A DNA stretch of 64,000 nucleotides from an uncultured Synechococcales cyanobacterium (GCA_902806435.1 CADCWO010000046.1:838-64837), one strand, 5' to 3'. Numbered from the stretch's first letter, positions 27,959 to 38,571 are shown. Numbers and translations: made by a program. The notes: generated by a model from the letters alone, not told the origin.

Positions 27959-29140
27959 ATGGCTCAAGACTTCTCCGGCCAGAATCTTCAAGGTCGCTCC
28001 TTCAAAGGTCAAGATCTCACAGATTCAGATTTTAGCCATGCAGACATTCGCGGCACAGACTTCAGAAACACTAGGCTAGCCGGGGCAAATTTCAGTCATG
28101 CTAAAGCGGGGCTACCACGCAACTGGAGTATTAGTTTGGTGGTAGGTTCCTTTCTGCTATCAGCTCTATCAGGGCTCACCTCTGCCCTTTCAGGTGCTTT
28201 CCCTGGTTACTTTTTACTACCGCAAGTAATCGAAAAGTACAGCCCTATGCCAGGGCTCATCGTTCTGCTGTTGTTTGCTGTCTTTTTTATTGTGGCTATC
28301 TATCAGGATTTAGAGGCAGCTTTTGGGGTAATGGCGGCGGCGATCGTTGCGGCTGGGGTAGTAACTATAGTAGGAACCGGAGTTGAGGCTGGGGTATTTA
28401 CTAAAGCATTGGCTGTCGCCTTTCTCGCGGCATTTATCGTAGCGGCAACCGGAGTGCTAGCCGGAACTGTGGCTGGGGGGTTTGCTGTCGCTCTTACTAT
28501 CGTGTTTGCAGTTGCTGTCGCTGGAATAGTTGCCGTAGTTCTGGCCTTTGTCTGGGCAGACGTAGCAGCTCAACCTGTGGTGACGGCAGTAGCAATGGCA
28601 GGAGCGATCGCTGGGGCGGGAGCTTTTGTGATGGCTGGTGTCGTCACAGGAGCTGTGGCCTTTGCCGTTACTGTGACTGTCATTGCTGCGGAAGTTGATA
28701 ATTCCACTGCCCGAACTAGGGGAGATTCCTTAAAAAGCCGAGCGTCCCGACGAGGTAATTTAGCTTGGGTTACGGTTGTGGTTGAGACAGCAGTAGGGAT
28801 CTTTACAGTTGCTTTTGCCAGCATTTTGGCCGGAACCATTGCTGGAAAGTTTGCTGTAGTCGCAGCAGGAGCGGTTGCTATTCTAGGGGTTTATATTGGT
28901 TGGCAAGCCTTGGTAAGCAAAGATAAGCATGCTTTGGTCCGGAGGATGACCATTGCCTTGGCCGCGACTGGTGGGACAAGCTTTCGTCGTGCCAATCTCA
29001 CAGGTGCTAACTTCACTCAAGCAACCTTGAGCAATACCGACTTCCGGAGGGCGACACTGGAGCACACCAACTGGTCTGAAGCCCAAAAACTTGAGCAGGC
29101 CCGCTTTAGTGGCCCTAGACCTGAGCTGTTACAACCCTAA
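27959..29140 (+). CDS. Membrane protein with split pentapeptide repeats
   Basis: Pentapeptide repeats (A(D/N)LXX) occur at both ends. The N-terminal set (DFSGQNLQGRSFKGQDL to LAGANFSHAKAG, residues about 4-48) and the C-terminal set (SFRRANLTGANFTQATL to LEHTNWSEAQ, about 345-385) flank a 290-residue core. The core is very rich in Ala, Val and Gly and contains eight or more hydrophobic segments. A soluble basic loop (DNSTARTRGDSLKSRASRR) interrupts it near residue 250. The two halves of a right-handed beta-helix could join on the same side of the membrane. Function unknown. Confidence 0.75.
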   Translation: MAQDFSGQNLQGRSFKGQDLTDSDFSHADIRGTDFRNTRLAGANFSHAKAGLPRNWSISLVVGSFLLSALSGLTSALSGAFPGYFLLPQVIEKYSPMPGLIVLLLFAVFFIVAIYQDLEAAFGVMAAAIVAAGVVTIVGTGVEAGVFTKALAVAFLAAFIVAATGVLAGTVAGGFAVALTIVFAVAVAGIVAVVLAFVWADVAAQPVVTAVAMAGAIAGAGAFVMAGVVTGAVAFAVTVTVIAAEVDNSTARTRGDSLKSRASRRGNLAWVTVVVETAVGIFTVAFASILAGTIAGKFAVVAAGAVAILGVYIGWQALVSKDKHALVRRMTIALAATGGTSFRRANLTGANFTQATLSNTDFRRATLEHTNWSEAQKLEQARFSGPRPELLQP

Positions 29141-29147
29141 ACTATAC

Positions 29148-30740
29148 TTAGCGGTGCCTTGAGGGACTGCATACCTGGGCCAGTTGCTGCGCTAACGGCT
29201 GGTCTGTATGGATTGTCTGTACCAAAGCTTGCTCTGTCGCTACCAGAGGTTCCATTGCCTGCTGTTGCTCTTTCAGCAACGCGGCAGTAGCATCCGCAAT
29301 ATCCCCCGTTCGGGTTTTTAGCCGCTCCTCCAAAACTTTTATGGGAGCGGTGCAGTAGCAGATTTGCAGCGGGATCTGGTGGGACTGAGCTTGGGCGATC
29401 GCAGCCTGCCGAAATTCTTGCCGATCATACTTGGCATCCAGCACCACAGGTATTCCTTGCTGGGCTAGAAAAATTCCGAGTTCCAAAAGTTTTTCATAGG
29501 TTTTGTGCGTCATTTCTGGGGTGTAGATGCCGCTGCCGTAATTACCTGAGTGATCTCCCCGTTGCTCTAAGGGAATACCAGCCAGGTGTTTGCGTACTGC
29601 ATCGGAGCGGATATGAATCGCTTCTAATTGCTGCGCCACCAGGCGGGCCACAGTTGTTTTACCGGAGCCAGACAAACCGCACATTAAGATGATTTGGCCA
29701 CCTCGAGGTTGGGTGTAGGCCCAAGCCATCTGGTAGTAAGCGGCTGCTCGCTCTTGCGCCTGTTGCTTTTGTGATTCTGAGATAGATGAGTCATCCAACA
29801 CCAGTGAGTTTACCTTCGCCCGGATATAAGCCCGCATACTTAGGTAAAGAGGCAACATCACCACGCCCTGGTAGTCGCCCGTATGTTCTAGGTAAGCATT
29901 CAGAAACGCGTTGGCTAAGTCGGAGCGGCCTTGAAACTCTAAATCCATCACCATAAAGGCGGCATCGTAGATCAGATCGATGTAGCGAAACTCCCGGTTG
30001 AACTCGATACAATCAAAGATCTGGATTTGCCCTTGATACACACAAACATTATTGAGGTGCAAGTCTCCATGACAATCCCGGATTTTGTTCTCGGTTTGTC
30101 GTTGGGCAAACCAGTCTCCATGCTCAGCAAAGAAAGTTTCACTAAAGGCACGAGTCTGGTCCAACTGCAACTGGGTTTGAGCTCGACCAACATAAGGCAA
30201 ACTAGTAGCGTAGTTGTCTTCGGCAACTTGGCGCACTGCTTCGACTGTCCCAAATTGTCGAGTTTCTTCACTGGCCTCGGCAGAGTCGTGGAAGGTGGCT
30301 ACCTGCTTTCCTAGGGCCTGCATCTGCTCAGCCGTTAACTGATCGTGCTCAAACAAGTAGCTGAATAAGCCACTTTGGTCAAACTGGCGCATCTGGACGG
30401 TGTATTCCACTACCTCAGCCGCCAGGTCATCTACCCCTAGCTGGTATTGAATTGAATTGCTAGTCGTCTTGATTTCCAGCACAGCCAAGTAAAGTTCAGG
30501 AGATAGGCGGCGGTTCAAGCGCAGTTCCTCCTGGCAGAAATGGTGTCGCCGCTCCAAGGTAGAGAAGTCTAAAAAGCCAAAATTGGCAGGTTTTTTTACC
30601 TTGTAGGCATAATCGCCAGTCAGCAGCACATAGGAGATATGAGTCTGGATCAGCTTAATGGGCTCTACCACCGCGTGAGGGTAGAACTCTGGCTGCAACA
30701 TCTGCTGAATTAGCGGCGGCAGGGAAGCGTCTGTCATCAC
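29148..30740 (-). CDS. Fused aminoglycoside-phosphotransferase-like and P-loop kinase protein
   Basis: The N-terminal half (about 1-340) is a kinase-like fold of the aminoglycoside phosphotransferase group. It has HGDLHLNNVCVY as the catalytic loop and IFDCIEFN as the metal-binding motif. The C-terminal half (about 345-530) has Walker A MCGLSGSGKTTVARL (about 353), a lid region with HIRSDAVRKHLAG, and resembles the gluconate-kinase/zeta-toxin type of P-loop kinase. Both halves could phosphorylate small molecules; no substrate is known. It ends eight bases from the convergent pentapeptide gene. Confidence 0.85.
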   Translation of the reverse strand: MMTDASLPPLIQQMLQPEFYPHAVVEPIKLIQTHISYVLLTGDYAYKVKKPANFGFLDFSTLERRHHFCQEELRLNRRLSPELYLAVLEIKTTSNSIQYQLGVDDLAAEVVEYTVQMRQFDQSGLFSYLFEHDQLTAEQMQALGKQVATFHDSAEASEETRQFGTVEAVRQVAEDNYATSLPYVGRAQTQLQLDQTRAFSETFFAEHGDWFAQRQTENKIRDCHGDLHLNNVCVYQGQIQIFDCIEFNREFRYIDLIYDAAFMVMDLEFQGRSDLANAFLNAYLEHTGDYQGVVMLPLYLSMRAYIRAKVNSLVLDDSSISESQKQQAQERAAAYYQMAWAYTQPRGGQIILMCGLSGSGKTTVARLVAQQLEAIHIRSDAVRKHLAGIPLEQRGDHSGNYGSGIYTPEMTHKTYEKLLELGIFLAQQGIPVVLDAKYDRQEFRQAAIAQAQSHQIPLQICYCTAPIKVLEERLKTRTGDIADATAALLKEQQQAMEPLVATEQALVQTIHTDQPLAQQLAQVCSPSRHR

Positions 30741-30762
30741 AAGTTAAATGTAGGTCAGATAT

Positions 30763-30786
30763 AAAAAAGCCAGGGTCGTGCCCTGG
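30763..30786 (-). terminator. Intrinsic terminator after rplY
   Basis: On the minus strand CCAGGG-CACGA-CCCTGG is followed by C and six T residues. It lies 24 bases past the rplY stop and separates purA-rplY from the kinase fusion gene downstream. Confidence 0.88.
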
Positions 30787-30809
30787 TCTTGGCGTCAGTG
30801 AACAAAGTC

Positions 30810-31442
30810 TTAGCTTTCAGCTTCTGCGGTAGCTTTTGTTCCTTCCTCAGTCGCTTCCGTTTCTGTTGCTTCTTCTTCCGGCTCCACAATCAGTTGAGGT
30901 GGCAGAATGGATACCGCCACCCGATCCGGCTCACCCAACACAGTAACGCCTTCGGGTAATACGAGTTGATGGACGTATACAGTATCGCCCATGTGCAACT
31001 GAGACACATCAACTGCGATCGCTTCTGGAATCTGATCGGGGGCGCATTCCACTTGCAGTTCAGTCAAACTAGTATCAATTGAACCGCCCTCATCCTTAAC
31101 GCCAACTGCCTCGCCGACAAAATGCATCGGGACAGTTACCTCTAGGCTATCCTGCGCGGCCACAGAGAAAAAGCTCAGGTGGTAGAGTAACCCTTTCCAG
31201 GGATGGCTTTGCACATCCCTTAGTAGCGCTTTACCACTCCAGCCGGGAATTTTGACCCGAATCAGCGTGTTATTGATCACGGCATCCTTAACCAAAGTTT
31301 TGGCTGTCTTCTCACTCAGGGTCAGGGAGACCGATTCGGTGCCTTTGTGACCGTACAACACCGCCGGAATCAACCCTTCGCGCCGCAAGGCATTAGGTTT
31401 ACTGCCGGATTCGCGCTTTTGACATTCAACTGTAAGTTCCAT
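30810..31442 (-). CDS. rplY: 50S ribosomal protein L25 (general stress protein Ctc type)
   Basis: This binds 5S rRNA. It has the long CTC-type layout: an N-terminal L25 domain (ELTVECQKRESGSKPNALRR to about residue 95), a second beta domain (VTVPMHFVGEAVGVKDEGG), and an acidic tail rich in Glu, Ala and Thr (about 190-210). I chose the ATG at 31442; the frame begins eight codons earlier at a TTG. It follows purA by 46 bases on the same strand and is closed by a clear terminator. Confidence 0.93.
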   Translation of the reverse strand: MELTVECQKRESGSKPNALRREGLIPAVLYGHKGTESVSLTLSEKTAKTLVKDAVINNTLIRVKIPGWSGKALLRDVQSHPWKGLLYHLSFFSVAAQDSLEVTVPMHFVGEAVGVKDEGGSIDTSLTELQVECAPDQIPEAIAVDVSQLHMGDTVYVHQLVLPEGVTVLGEPDRVAVSILPPQLIVEPEEEATETEATEEGTKATAEAES

Positions 31443-31488
31443 TGGCTTAATTAAGACTTGTTGCAACTAAAAACTATGGCTAACGTTC

Positions 31489-32835
<1,347 letters not shown>

Positions 32836-32995
32836 TTAAAACAAAGCGCTACAGTTTACACAAACCACAATTATTAGCCGTTGATGAGATCGCTGTCAAT
32901 CGCAGCGGCAAAATTAGTGTCGATATGTATCGGAACGAGATGTTAAAATAGGCACAATTACAAGGTTCAGTTCTAACATTTGAGAGTATTCTTCC

Positions 32996-33562
32996 ATGAC
33001 TTCTGAGGTTTTAGTTCCCAAGCAAAAACTAAAGAAACCCCCACTCCAGATTCGTTATCTTGGCGATCGCGCCTTGCGTCAAACGAATAAGCGGGTAGCT
33101 CAGGTGAATGGAGAAATCCGGCAACTGTTGCGCCAAATGCTGCAGACGATGTACAGCGCTGATGGTATTGGTCTTGCAGCACCTCAAGTAGCTGTTCAAA
33201 AACAAGTAATTGTGGTGGATACAGAGCCAGACGAAGCTGCGAACCCCCCACTAATTCTAATCAATCCGACGATCAAGAAGTTTAGTCTCGATATCTGTGT
33301 AGCCCAGGAGGGCTGTTTGAGCATTCCTGGCGTCTATTTAGATGTCAAACGCCCGGAAGTGATTGAAGTCTCCTACAAGGATGATCAGGGTCGTCCCCAA
33401 GTGATGCGGGCAACTGGGCTGGTGTCACGAGTGATTCAACACGAAGTCGATCACCTGAATGGGGTATTATTTGTTGACCGGGTAGAAAATTCTTTAACCC
33501 TCAATCAAGAGCTGGCCAAGTACGGCTTCTCCTATCAGGCGGTTAAACCTGTTACTGCCTAA
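32996..33562 (+). CDS. def: Peptide deformylase
   Basis: It removes the N-formyl group from new proteins. The three motifs are present: GIGLAAPQVAVQ, EGCLSIPGVYL (Cys metal ligand) and QHEVDHLNGVLFVDR (HExxH). The 188 residues include a basic N-terminal extension typical of cyanobacterial type 1B enzymes. The ATG at 32996 follows a 166-base divergent region shared with purA. Confidence 0.95.
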   Translation: MTSEVLVPKQKLKKPPLQIRYLGDRALRQTNKRVAQVNGEIRQLLRQMLQTMYSADGIGLAAPQVAVQKQVIVVDTEPDEAANPPLILINPTIKKFSLDICVAQEGCLSIPGVYLDVKRPEVIEVSYKDDQGRPQVMRATGLVSRVIQHEVDHLNGVLFVDRVENSLTLNQELAKYGFSYQAVKPVTA

Positions 33563-33589
33563 CTAGTCCTTTCTCAATTTGGCTATCTA

Positions 33590-33784
33590 GTGACTCCTAA
33601 AAGTTCCCTGTTTCTCGGTAGCTCCTGCGTTGCGTTCATTGCGGCGGTTGGTTCTGTTTTTGAATTAGCTTCCGGGATGCCGAAGTTTGGTAGCTTGACG
33701 ACAACAATTATTTTGCTCCTCAGCTTTCCATTGGGAGCTTATTTCTTTCTAGCCGCCGTTCGGGATGCAAGGGCCAATCAATAA
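33590..33784 (+). CDS. Small two-helix membrane protein
   Basis: The 64-residue protein starts with GTG 27 bases after def and has two hydrophobic helices (LFLGSSCVAFIAAVGSVFEL and LTTTIILLLSFPLGAYFFL), separated by ASGMPKFGS and ending in a charged tail. Small proteins of this kind, next to def, are common in cyanobacteria; the role is unknown. Position and composition make a real gene likely. Confidence 0.6.
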   Translation: MTPKSSLFLGSSCVAFIAAVGSVFELASGMPKFGSLTTTIILLLSFPLGAYFFLAAVRDARANQ

Positions 33785-33824
33785 ATCCTGAACTGCCTGA
33801 ATAGGTTGAAGGCACCGGATAGGA

Positions 33825-34097
33825 TTACCAGGTAGGATCGCTAAACAGATTTATTGTTAAGTGCGATCGCCCTGGTGGAACTGATGTAATACAAGCCCGG
33901 ATATCACCCTCGCCTTCAAGCTCCACTTCACAGGCATGGCAAGTTCCCAGTAAGCAACCCGTGGGAATAAATACCCCCGCCCGTTGTGCAACCTCTAGGA
34001 AAGATTCTCCCACCTGAGCTTCAACCGTGACATCATCGGGCAGAAATTGGACGAGTATGCTCACAGCAAAAACTCCAAAGCTCTCCAAATTTACCAT
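33825..34097 (-). CDS. Plant-type 2Fe-2S ferredoxin
   Basis: The 90-residue protein has the ferredoxin fold. The cluster cysteines are in CLLGTCHACEVELEG (C-x4-C-x2-C) with the fourth in IRACITSV. A region VGESFLEVAQRAGVFIPTGC matches the usual approach to the cluster. It is a divergent, probably specialised ferredoxin rather than the main photosynthetic one. An internal GTG (codon 12) could be the start. It converges with the small membrane protein and diverges from the sigma factor gene. Confidence 0.85.
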   Translation of the reverse strand: MVNLESFGVFAVSILVQFLPDDVTVEAQVGESFLEVAQRAGVFIPTGCLLGTCHACEVELEGEGDIRACITSVPPGRSHLTINLFSDPTW

Positions 34098-34366
34098 CGC
34101 TTAGTAGCTTGACTTATACACTCTAGCAGCCAAGAAGACGCGCCTTTAGAGCCTCTACGCAAGTGTACTGTCAGGCGACCAGATCATAACAAGCAACTTA
34201 AAAAATTATGAAAACTAGATGGGAATAGCATTTGCGTGGTCTACTTTCCGTATTTACGCGGACATTGTAGAAGTTACCCCTAGCAAAGTACCGTGAAATG
34301 ACGATGGTTTAGCAACTGCAATCTGCTGACAATAGGCTTACAGGAAGCAGTAAAGGTGTCTTGCAG

Positions 34367-35248
34367 ATGATCGCTACTTACTTAAGCCCCCAGTCTACCG
34401 GGTCAGTCTCCAGCTCTCCTCGCCTTGTGGTTGCGCCCTGCCAGGATGAACCTGTTCAAGGTAGAGGTGATACTGAAACCTCCTTACACTCGCGGGTGAT
34501 GGAACTACTAGTTTCTTACCACACCGCTCCTTCTGTAAAGCTTCGTAACCAGTTGGTGAAGCTTAACATTGGCTTAGTTCGTAAAGTTGCCCATCGTGTG
34601 GCTTATCAGTGCGCTGAACCTTACGAGGACCTAGAGCAAATTGGCTACTTAGGCCTGATTTCTGCCATTGAACGTTTTGATCCCACCCAAGGCTGTGCTT
34701 TCAGTTCTTTTGCTGTACCTTATATCCGGGGTGAGATGCTGCACTTCTTACGCGATCGCGCTGCCTCGGTGAGAATTCCCCGCCGGTTGCAACAAATCAG
34801 CAAAGATGGTCAAAAAAATCGTCAATCGCTGGCAGAAAAATTAGGTCGCCAACCCAGTGATCAGGAAGTTGCTGACAGCTTAAACGTTTCTGTCTATGAG
34901 TGGCGAGCTAGCAGAACAGCGACAAAAAATCGTATCCCGCTTAGTTTAGATGCAACTGTGAGCCAGCGGACGGATTCAGCCTTTACGTTGGGAGATACAT
35001 TGATGGATGCTCGCGACCTCGCCTTGCAAAATATTGAAGAAGATCAAATCCAACTGCAACAGGCTCTGTCGCAACTAGAAGACAAAACTAGGGAAGTGAT
35101 TGAGTTTGTCTTTCTTAACCAGCTCTCTCGTAAGGAAGTTGCCGAGCGGATCGGTATTAGCCCGATGACTGTTACTCGTCGCATTCAAAAAGGAATGCAG
35201 CAGTTGGTCTCTCTCCTGCAACCGCAAATGCTATCAACTGACCTATAG
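34367..35248 (+). CDS. Group 3 (SigF-type) RNA polymerase sigma factor
   Basis: The 293-residue protein contains sigma regions 2 (QLVKLNIGLVRKVAHR, EDLEQIGYLGLISAIERFDP, FSSFAVPYIRGEMLHFLRD), 3 and 4 (LSRKEVAERIGISPMTVTRR). The ordering and LRD/RIPRR joint are those of the SigF/SigB/SigG family, which in cyanobacteria includes factors for motility, pili or stress. The N-terminal 45 residues are Ser/Pro-rich and not conserved. A TTG two codons before the ATG at 34367 is unlikely. It has 270 bases of upstream region shared with the ferredoxin gene. Confidence 0.9.
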   Translation: MIATYLSPQSTGSVSSSPRLVVAPCQDEPVQGRGDTETSLHSRVMELLVSYHTAPSVKLRNQLVKLNIGLVRKVAHRVAYQCAEPYEDLEQIGYLGLISAIERFDPTQGCAFSSFAVPYIRGEMLHFLRDRAASVRIPRRLQQISKDGQKNRQSLAEKLGRQPSDQEVADSLNVSVYEWRASRTATKNRIPLSLDATVSQRTDSAFTLGDTLMDARDLALQNIEEDQIQLQQALSQLEDKTREVIEFVFLNQLSRKEVAERIGISPMTVTRRIQKGMQQLVSLLQPQMLSTDL

Positions 35249-35408
35249 CTATGCTCAGTGGAACATCAGAACCACTGGAGCAACTGAGAGAACTCAACTG
35301 TCAAGGTCAAGGCTATTTATTCTCTTGACTACTAGGTAATGAGTTTGTAGAAGGAGTTGTTGACAGTAGTTTAGGGCAACTCAGGGATAATAGCTGCAGA
35401 CTAGGGTT

Positions 35409-36032
35409 TCATCCGGAAACTACTTCAGCTAACCAATTAGGATAAGCAAAGGAATCTTGAGCTTGCAATATTGGTCCTTGATAATTACTCAGCAGGTAAT
35501 TGGTTACAACTTTTAGAGTATTTATTAAGGCCTTATCCTCACCGAAGGCTTCAAAGGCTAGACTCCACCAGGTATTCCCGGCAACCTTTAGCTTGGTGAG
35601 CTCCACTGTACAACCTAGATTCACAGGCTGCTCTATAGCAACTGCAATTAGCGACTGATCAGACAAGACCTCGTACTTCCTCTGGGAACGAACTTTGGTG
35701 ACGCTAATCCAGCGCCCTTTGGTTAGATTGGCTTCTGGAAGTATCTTGTCTGGGCTGGGCTCACAGATCCATTTGACCCACTGCTCTGCTTGCCCTGCCA
35801 GTCCATACACAAGCTCCCATACCCCCAATCCTGATTGCCGCCATTTTATTTCTAAGTGGTCCTGCCTCAGCTTAATGCCTAAACATTCACATCCAGGAGT
35901 AGTTAAGTACAAGTCCTCCCGCTGGGTTGGAGGTGTTAAATGCTCACCGGGACAATCATGGGTGAACCACTCATTAATTGAAATAGGCATAATACCGCTG
36001 TAAAACCAGCGAAGTTCGGCAGTGGTCAGCAT
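35409..36032 (-). CDS. Conserved cyanobacterial protein, unknown function
   Basis: The 207-residue soluble protein has a beta-rich pattern with REDLYLTTPGCECLGIKLRQ, DHLEIKWRQSGLGVWE and RWISVTKVRSQRKYEV. That is a run of alternating charged strands reminiscent of the CYTH/triphosphate-tunnel layout, but the ExExK signature is not clear, so I do not assign it. It follows the DUF1997 gene by 42 bases on the same strand. Confidence 0.65.
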   Translation of the reverse strand: MLTTAELRWFYSGIMPISINEWFTHDCPGEHLTPPTQREDLYLTTPGCECLGIKLRQDHLEIKWRQSGLGVWELVYGLAGQAEQWVKWICEPSPDKILPEANLTKGRWISVTKVRSQRKYEVLSDQSLIAVAIEQPVNLGCTVELTKLKVAGNTWWSLAFEAFGEDKALINTLKVVTNYLLSNYQGPILQAQDSFAYPNWLAEVVSG

Positions 36033-36074
36033 GGTCCCGCCAAATAGCTTGACTTATTTATTTCTCCTAGATTG

Positions 36075-36752
36075 TTAGGGCAGAGGTAGACCGAGAGAAG
36101 CATGAAAATCCGCTTGCACCTTGGCCGTCAGCCGGTGAGAAACTTGCCGGACAATTTGTGCTAACAGGCGATCTCCGGTGCGTTGAATTAGGCGCTTGGG
36201 TAACTTGTGAATGAATTTTGGAAATTGAATGACCACTGCTAATTCAAGCTGCCATTCCACCTGCGTTGATTTCGGCGAGGATGCGCCTGATACCTCCACA
36301 AGCTGTAAAGCTGCATGAAAGTCTACTTCATAGGGTTCAGGACCTTGAGCAGGGACTGGAATCGTACGAATGCGATAGACTCCTTGATCTTGCGGTAACA
36401 GCTCTAAACTAATGCCTGGCTCTAACTCATAGCCAAAAGCACCAAAGCGACCAATTTTTAACTCATAGCTGTTCGCACCCAGGGACTGTACCTGCATTGG
36501 CTGAGCACAACGACAAAACCAGTCATTATGGGAGTCTAAATACTGGGCAACCGTTTGGGCATCGGCACGCAGTACCATGGAACCTGTAAAATCGCTCTGG
36601 AACCGGTTCGTCTGTAGAGACTGCTCTGAATGGTCGGTACCTGGGTGGTAGGGACCGGCTGTTCCAGAAGCTGGAGTAGCAGTCTCAAAGCCGTAAGATT
36701 CAACCGAAGTGGTGGGTCTCAGGAAAAACTGGTCGGTTACGTGTGATTGCAT
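36075..36752 (-). CDS. DUF1997 family protein
   Basis: The protein (225 residues from the ATG at 36752, which has GGAAG upstream) matches the DUF1997 family of cyanobacteria and plant chloroplasts. The pattern is FTGSMVLRADAQTVAQYLDS, RFGAFGYELEPGISLELLP and a C-terminal helix (VRQVSHRLTAKVQADFHAS). The family resembles a START-like lipid-binding fold, but no function is proven. A paralogue lies at 48131-48715. Confidence 0.82.
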   Translation of the reverse strand: MQSHVTDQFFLRPTTSVESYGFETATPASGTAGPYHPGTDHSEQSLQTNRFQSDFTGSMVLRADAQTVAQYLDSHNDWFCRCAQPMQVQSLGANSYELKIGRFGAFGYELEPGISLELLPQDQGVYRIRTIPVPAQGPEPYEVDFHAALQLVEVSGASSPKSTQVEWQLELAVVIQFPKFIHKLPKRLIQRTGDRLLAQIVRQVSHRLTAKVQADFHASLGLPLP

Positions 36753-37123
36753 AATAGAGCTTCCTGCACCTGTTACTTGCCTAGATCTATAAATTCCCAA
36801 CTAGAATTTAATTCTCAACAGAGATGCTGTAGTTCAGTAATCTTGCGGACTTGCAAGTGATATCCATTTAATGCTGTTTAAACTTTTTTTAAGCTTACTA
36901 TAGAGTTTTAGACTGAACGATCAGCTTAAGCTGTAGCTAATTCGAAGCTTACGAGAAACTTAAAACTTATTTGAGATAATGGGAGTCGGAGCGTTCTAAG
37001 TTTACTAGTCTAATCAAACCTGCGGTATTTGCAAGTATGGCGAGCAAAAATCTTAGAATCTGTTTTTCTGATCACATCGCTCAGCCAGAAAATGTTTAAG
37101 CACCTCTACCCATAACCCTATCA
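36753..37123. other. Non-coding divergent region
   Basis: About 370 AT-rich bases separate the DUF1997 gene from the secreted protein at 37124. They hold the upstream regions of both. No promoter can be named reliably. Confidence 0.3.
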
Positions 37124-37492
37124 ATGAAGATGAAAGTGATCACTTCCCGGATTACCCTGATTGGGGCCATCGCTGGCACGGTAGCGCTTCTAGCGCCTGG
37201 ACCAGCCGCGGCTCAAATTACACCCCAGTCCTCTCCAAGTATTGGTGGACAAGATAACTCGAGCGATCTCGACTTTTTAGATAAGCCAGAAGGAGGTAGT
37301 AGTGCTTCCTTGCTGAACTTAGTGAATCAATTTCAGATGCTCCAGAATTACAACCCACAAGAATTTGCGGCTGAACAGTCCAAGAATCTAGATGCGGCAG
37401 CCGCACAGTTCCGGGCGCAGCAACTGCAACAAATTCAGAAGGCTCAACAGCAAACCATTAATTCTGCTCCAACAGTTAAGTCTGCTCCATAA
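37124..37492 (+). CDS. Small secreted protein, unknown function
   Basis: The 122-residue product has a typical signal peptide (ITLIGAIAGTVALLAPGPAAA, cut near residue 30). It continues as a Gln/Ala-rich, probably helical region (AAAAQFRAQQLQQIQKAQQQ). It ends four bases before the likely gpsA start, suggesting a shared transcript. No family is recognised. Confidence 0.65.
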   Translation: MKMKVITSRITLIGAIAGTVALLAPGPAAAQITPQSSPSIGGQDNSSDLDFLDKPEGGSSASLLNLVNQFQMLQNYNPQEFAAEQSKNLDAAAAQFRAQQLQQIQKAQQQTINSAPTVKSAP

Positions 37493-37496
37493 GATT

Positions 37497-38528
37497 GTGC
37501 AGGGTCGAAAGCATTCCGAGAAAGATTTTATAGCTGTTGAAGATAGTGCCCTGACTGTTCACACCAATGAACCATTTGCTGGGGTTCAGCAGATTGCCAT
37601 CCTTGGACTTGGGGCTTGGGGCAGTACCTTAGCCCAACTTGCCCAGCAGCGAGGTCATCTTATTACTGGATGGCGGCGACCGCCGCAAGGCGATGCGCAA
37701 GCTCCGCAAGATACATCCTTAGCCGCAGTTGTTAGCTCCGCCAATCTAATCATTTGTGCCTTACCCGTTAAGGCCGTGCAACCAATTTCAGAGCAGATTG
37801 CTGCCCATGTATCCCCAGGCACGATTTTACTAAGTGCTACCAAGGGTCTGGTGAAGGGGACCACTGTTGGCCCCCCACAGACCGCCGCCCAGATCTGGCA
37901 GGCAGCACTGCCTCAGACTCCGGTGGCAGTGCTATCAGGACCGAACTTATCTGTAGAAATTAACCAGGGGCTTCCTGCAGCAACGGTTGTGGCGGGCCAA
38001 CCTGAGATTACCGCTCGTGCGCAGGCAATACTCGGCTCCCCATCCTTCCGGATCTATACCAATGCAGATCGAGTGGGGGTTGAGCTGGGTGGTGTTTTAA
38101 AGAATGTAATTGCGATCGCCTGCGGGGTGAGTGACGGCCTTGGGTTAGGAACCAACGCTCGCTCAGCCTTGATCACGCGCGGTCTAGTGGAGATGATTCG
38201 GGTAGGTACACACTGGGGTGGTCAAACTGCTACCTTCTATGGACTTTCGGGGCTGGGAGATTTGCTGACAACCTGTACCAGCGCTTTAAGCCGAAATTAC
38301 CAAGTTGGCCTGAGCTTGGCAAAAGGCAAAGCATTGAATCAAGTCCTAAAAGAAATCGTTGGTACGGCGGAGGGCGTCAACACAGCCCCGGTTCTAGCCG
38401 CTTATGCTGCCCAGCAAAACCTGGAGATTCCGATTACTCAGGAAGTTTGTGCGCTGTTGGCGGGAGAGAAAGCTCCTGCAGCAGCAATCAGCAACTTAAT
38501 CAACCGGCCCTTCAAGTCCGAAATCTAG
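37497..38528 (+). CDS. gpsA: Glycerol-3-phosphate dehydrogenase [NAD(P)+]
   Basis: It reduces dihydroxyacetone phosphate to sn-glycerol 3-phosphate for membrane lipids. The N-terminal nucleotide fold starts at AILGLGAWGSTLAQLA. Other conserved parts are SATKGLVKGT, LSGPNLSVEI and the catalytic Lys in GGVLKNVIAIACG, then GLSGLGDLLTTC. No ATG is available near the conserved start; I used the GTG at 37497, directly after the previous stop, which leaves about 30 non-conserved residues. The open frame extends still further upstream across the previous gene. The start is uncertain. Confidence 0.9.
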   Translation: MQGRKHSEKDFIAVEDSALTVHTNEPFAGVQQIAILGLGAWGSTLAQLAQQRGHLITGWRRPPQGDAQAPQDTSLAAVVSSANLIICALPVKAVQPISEQIAAHVSPGTILLSATKGLVKGTTVGPPQTAAQIWQAALPQTPVAVLSGPNLSVEINQGLPAATVVAGQPEITARAQAILGSPSFRIYTNADRVGVELGGVLKNVIAIACGVSDGLGLGTNARSALITRGLVEMIRVGTHWGGQTATFYGLSGLGDLLTTCTSALSRNYQVGLSLAKGKALNQVLKEIVGTAEGVNTAPVLAAYAAQQNLEIPITQEVCALLAGEKAPAAAISNLINRPFKSEI

Positions 38529-38571
38529 TGATGTAACCAAAATTATTTAAGGGTGTGCGGGAGCTAATGGC

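Noticed and set aside
28570-28839. Minus-strand open frame of 89 codons
   Set aside because: It is the antisense of the Ala/Val-rich membrane core of the pentapeptide protein; long open antisense frames are expected from that composition.
37392-37496. Longer N-terminus of gpsA overlapping the preceding gene
   Set aside because: The extension copies the other gene in a shifted frame and has no conserved GpsA sequence; the GTG at 37497 is more reasonable.
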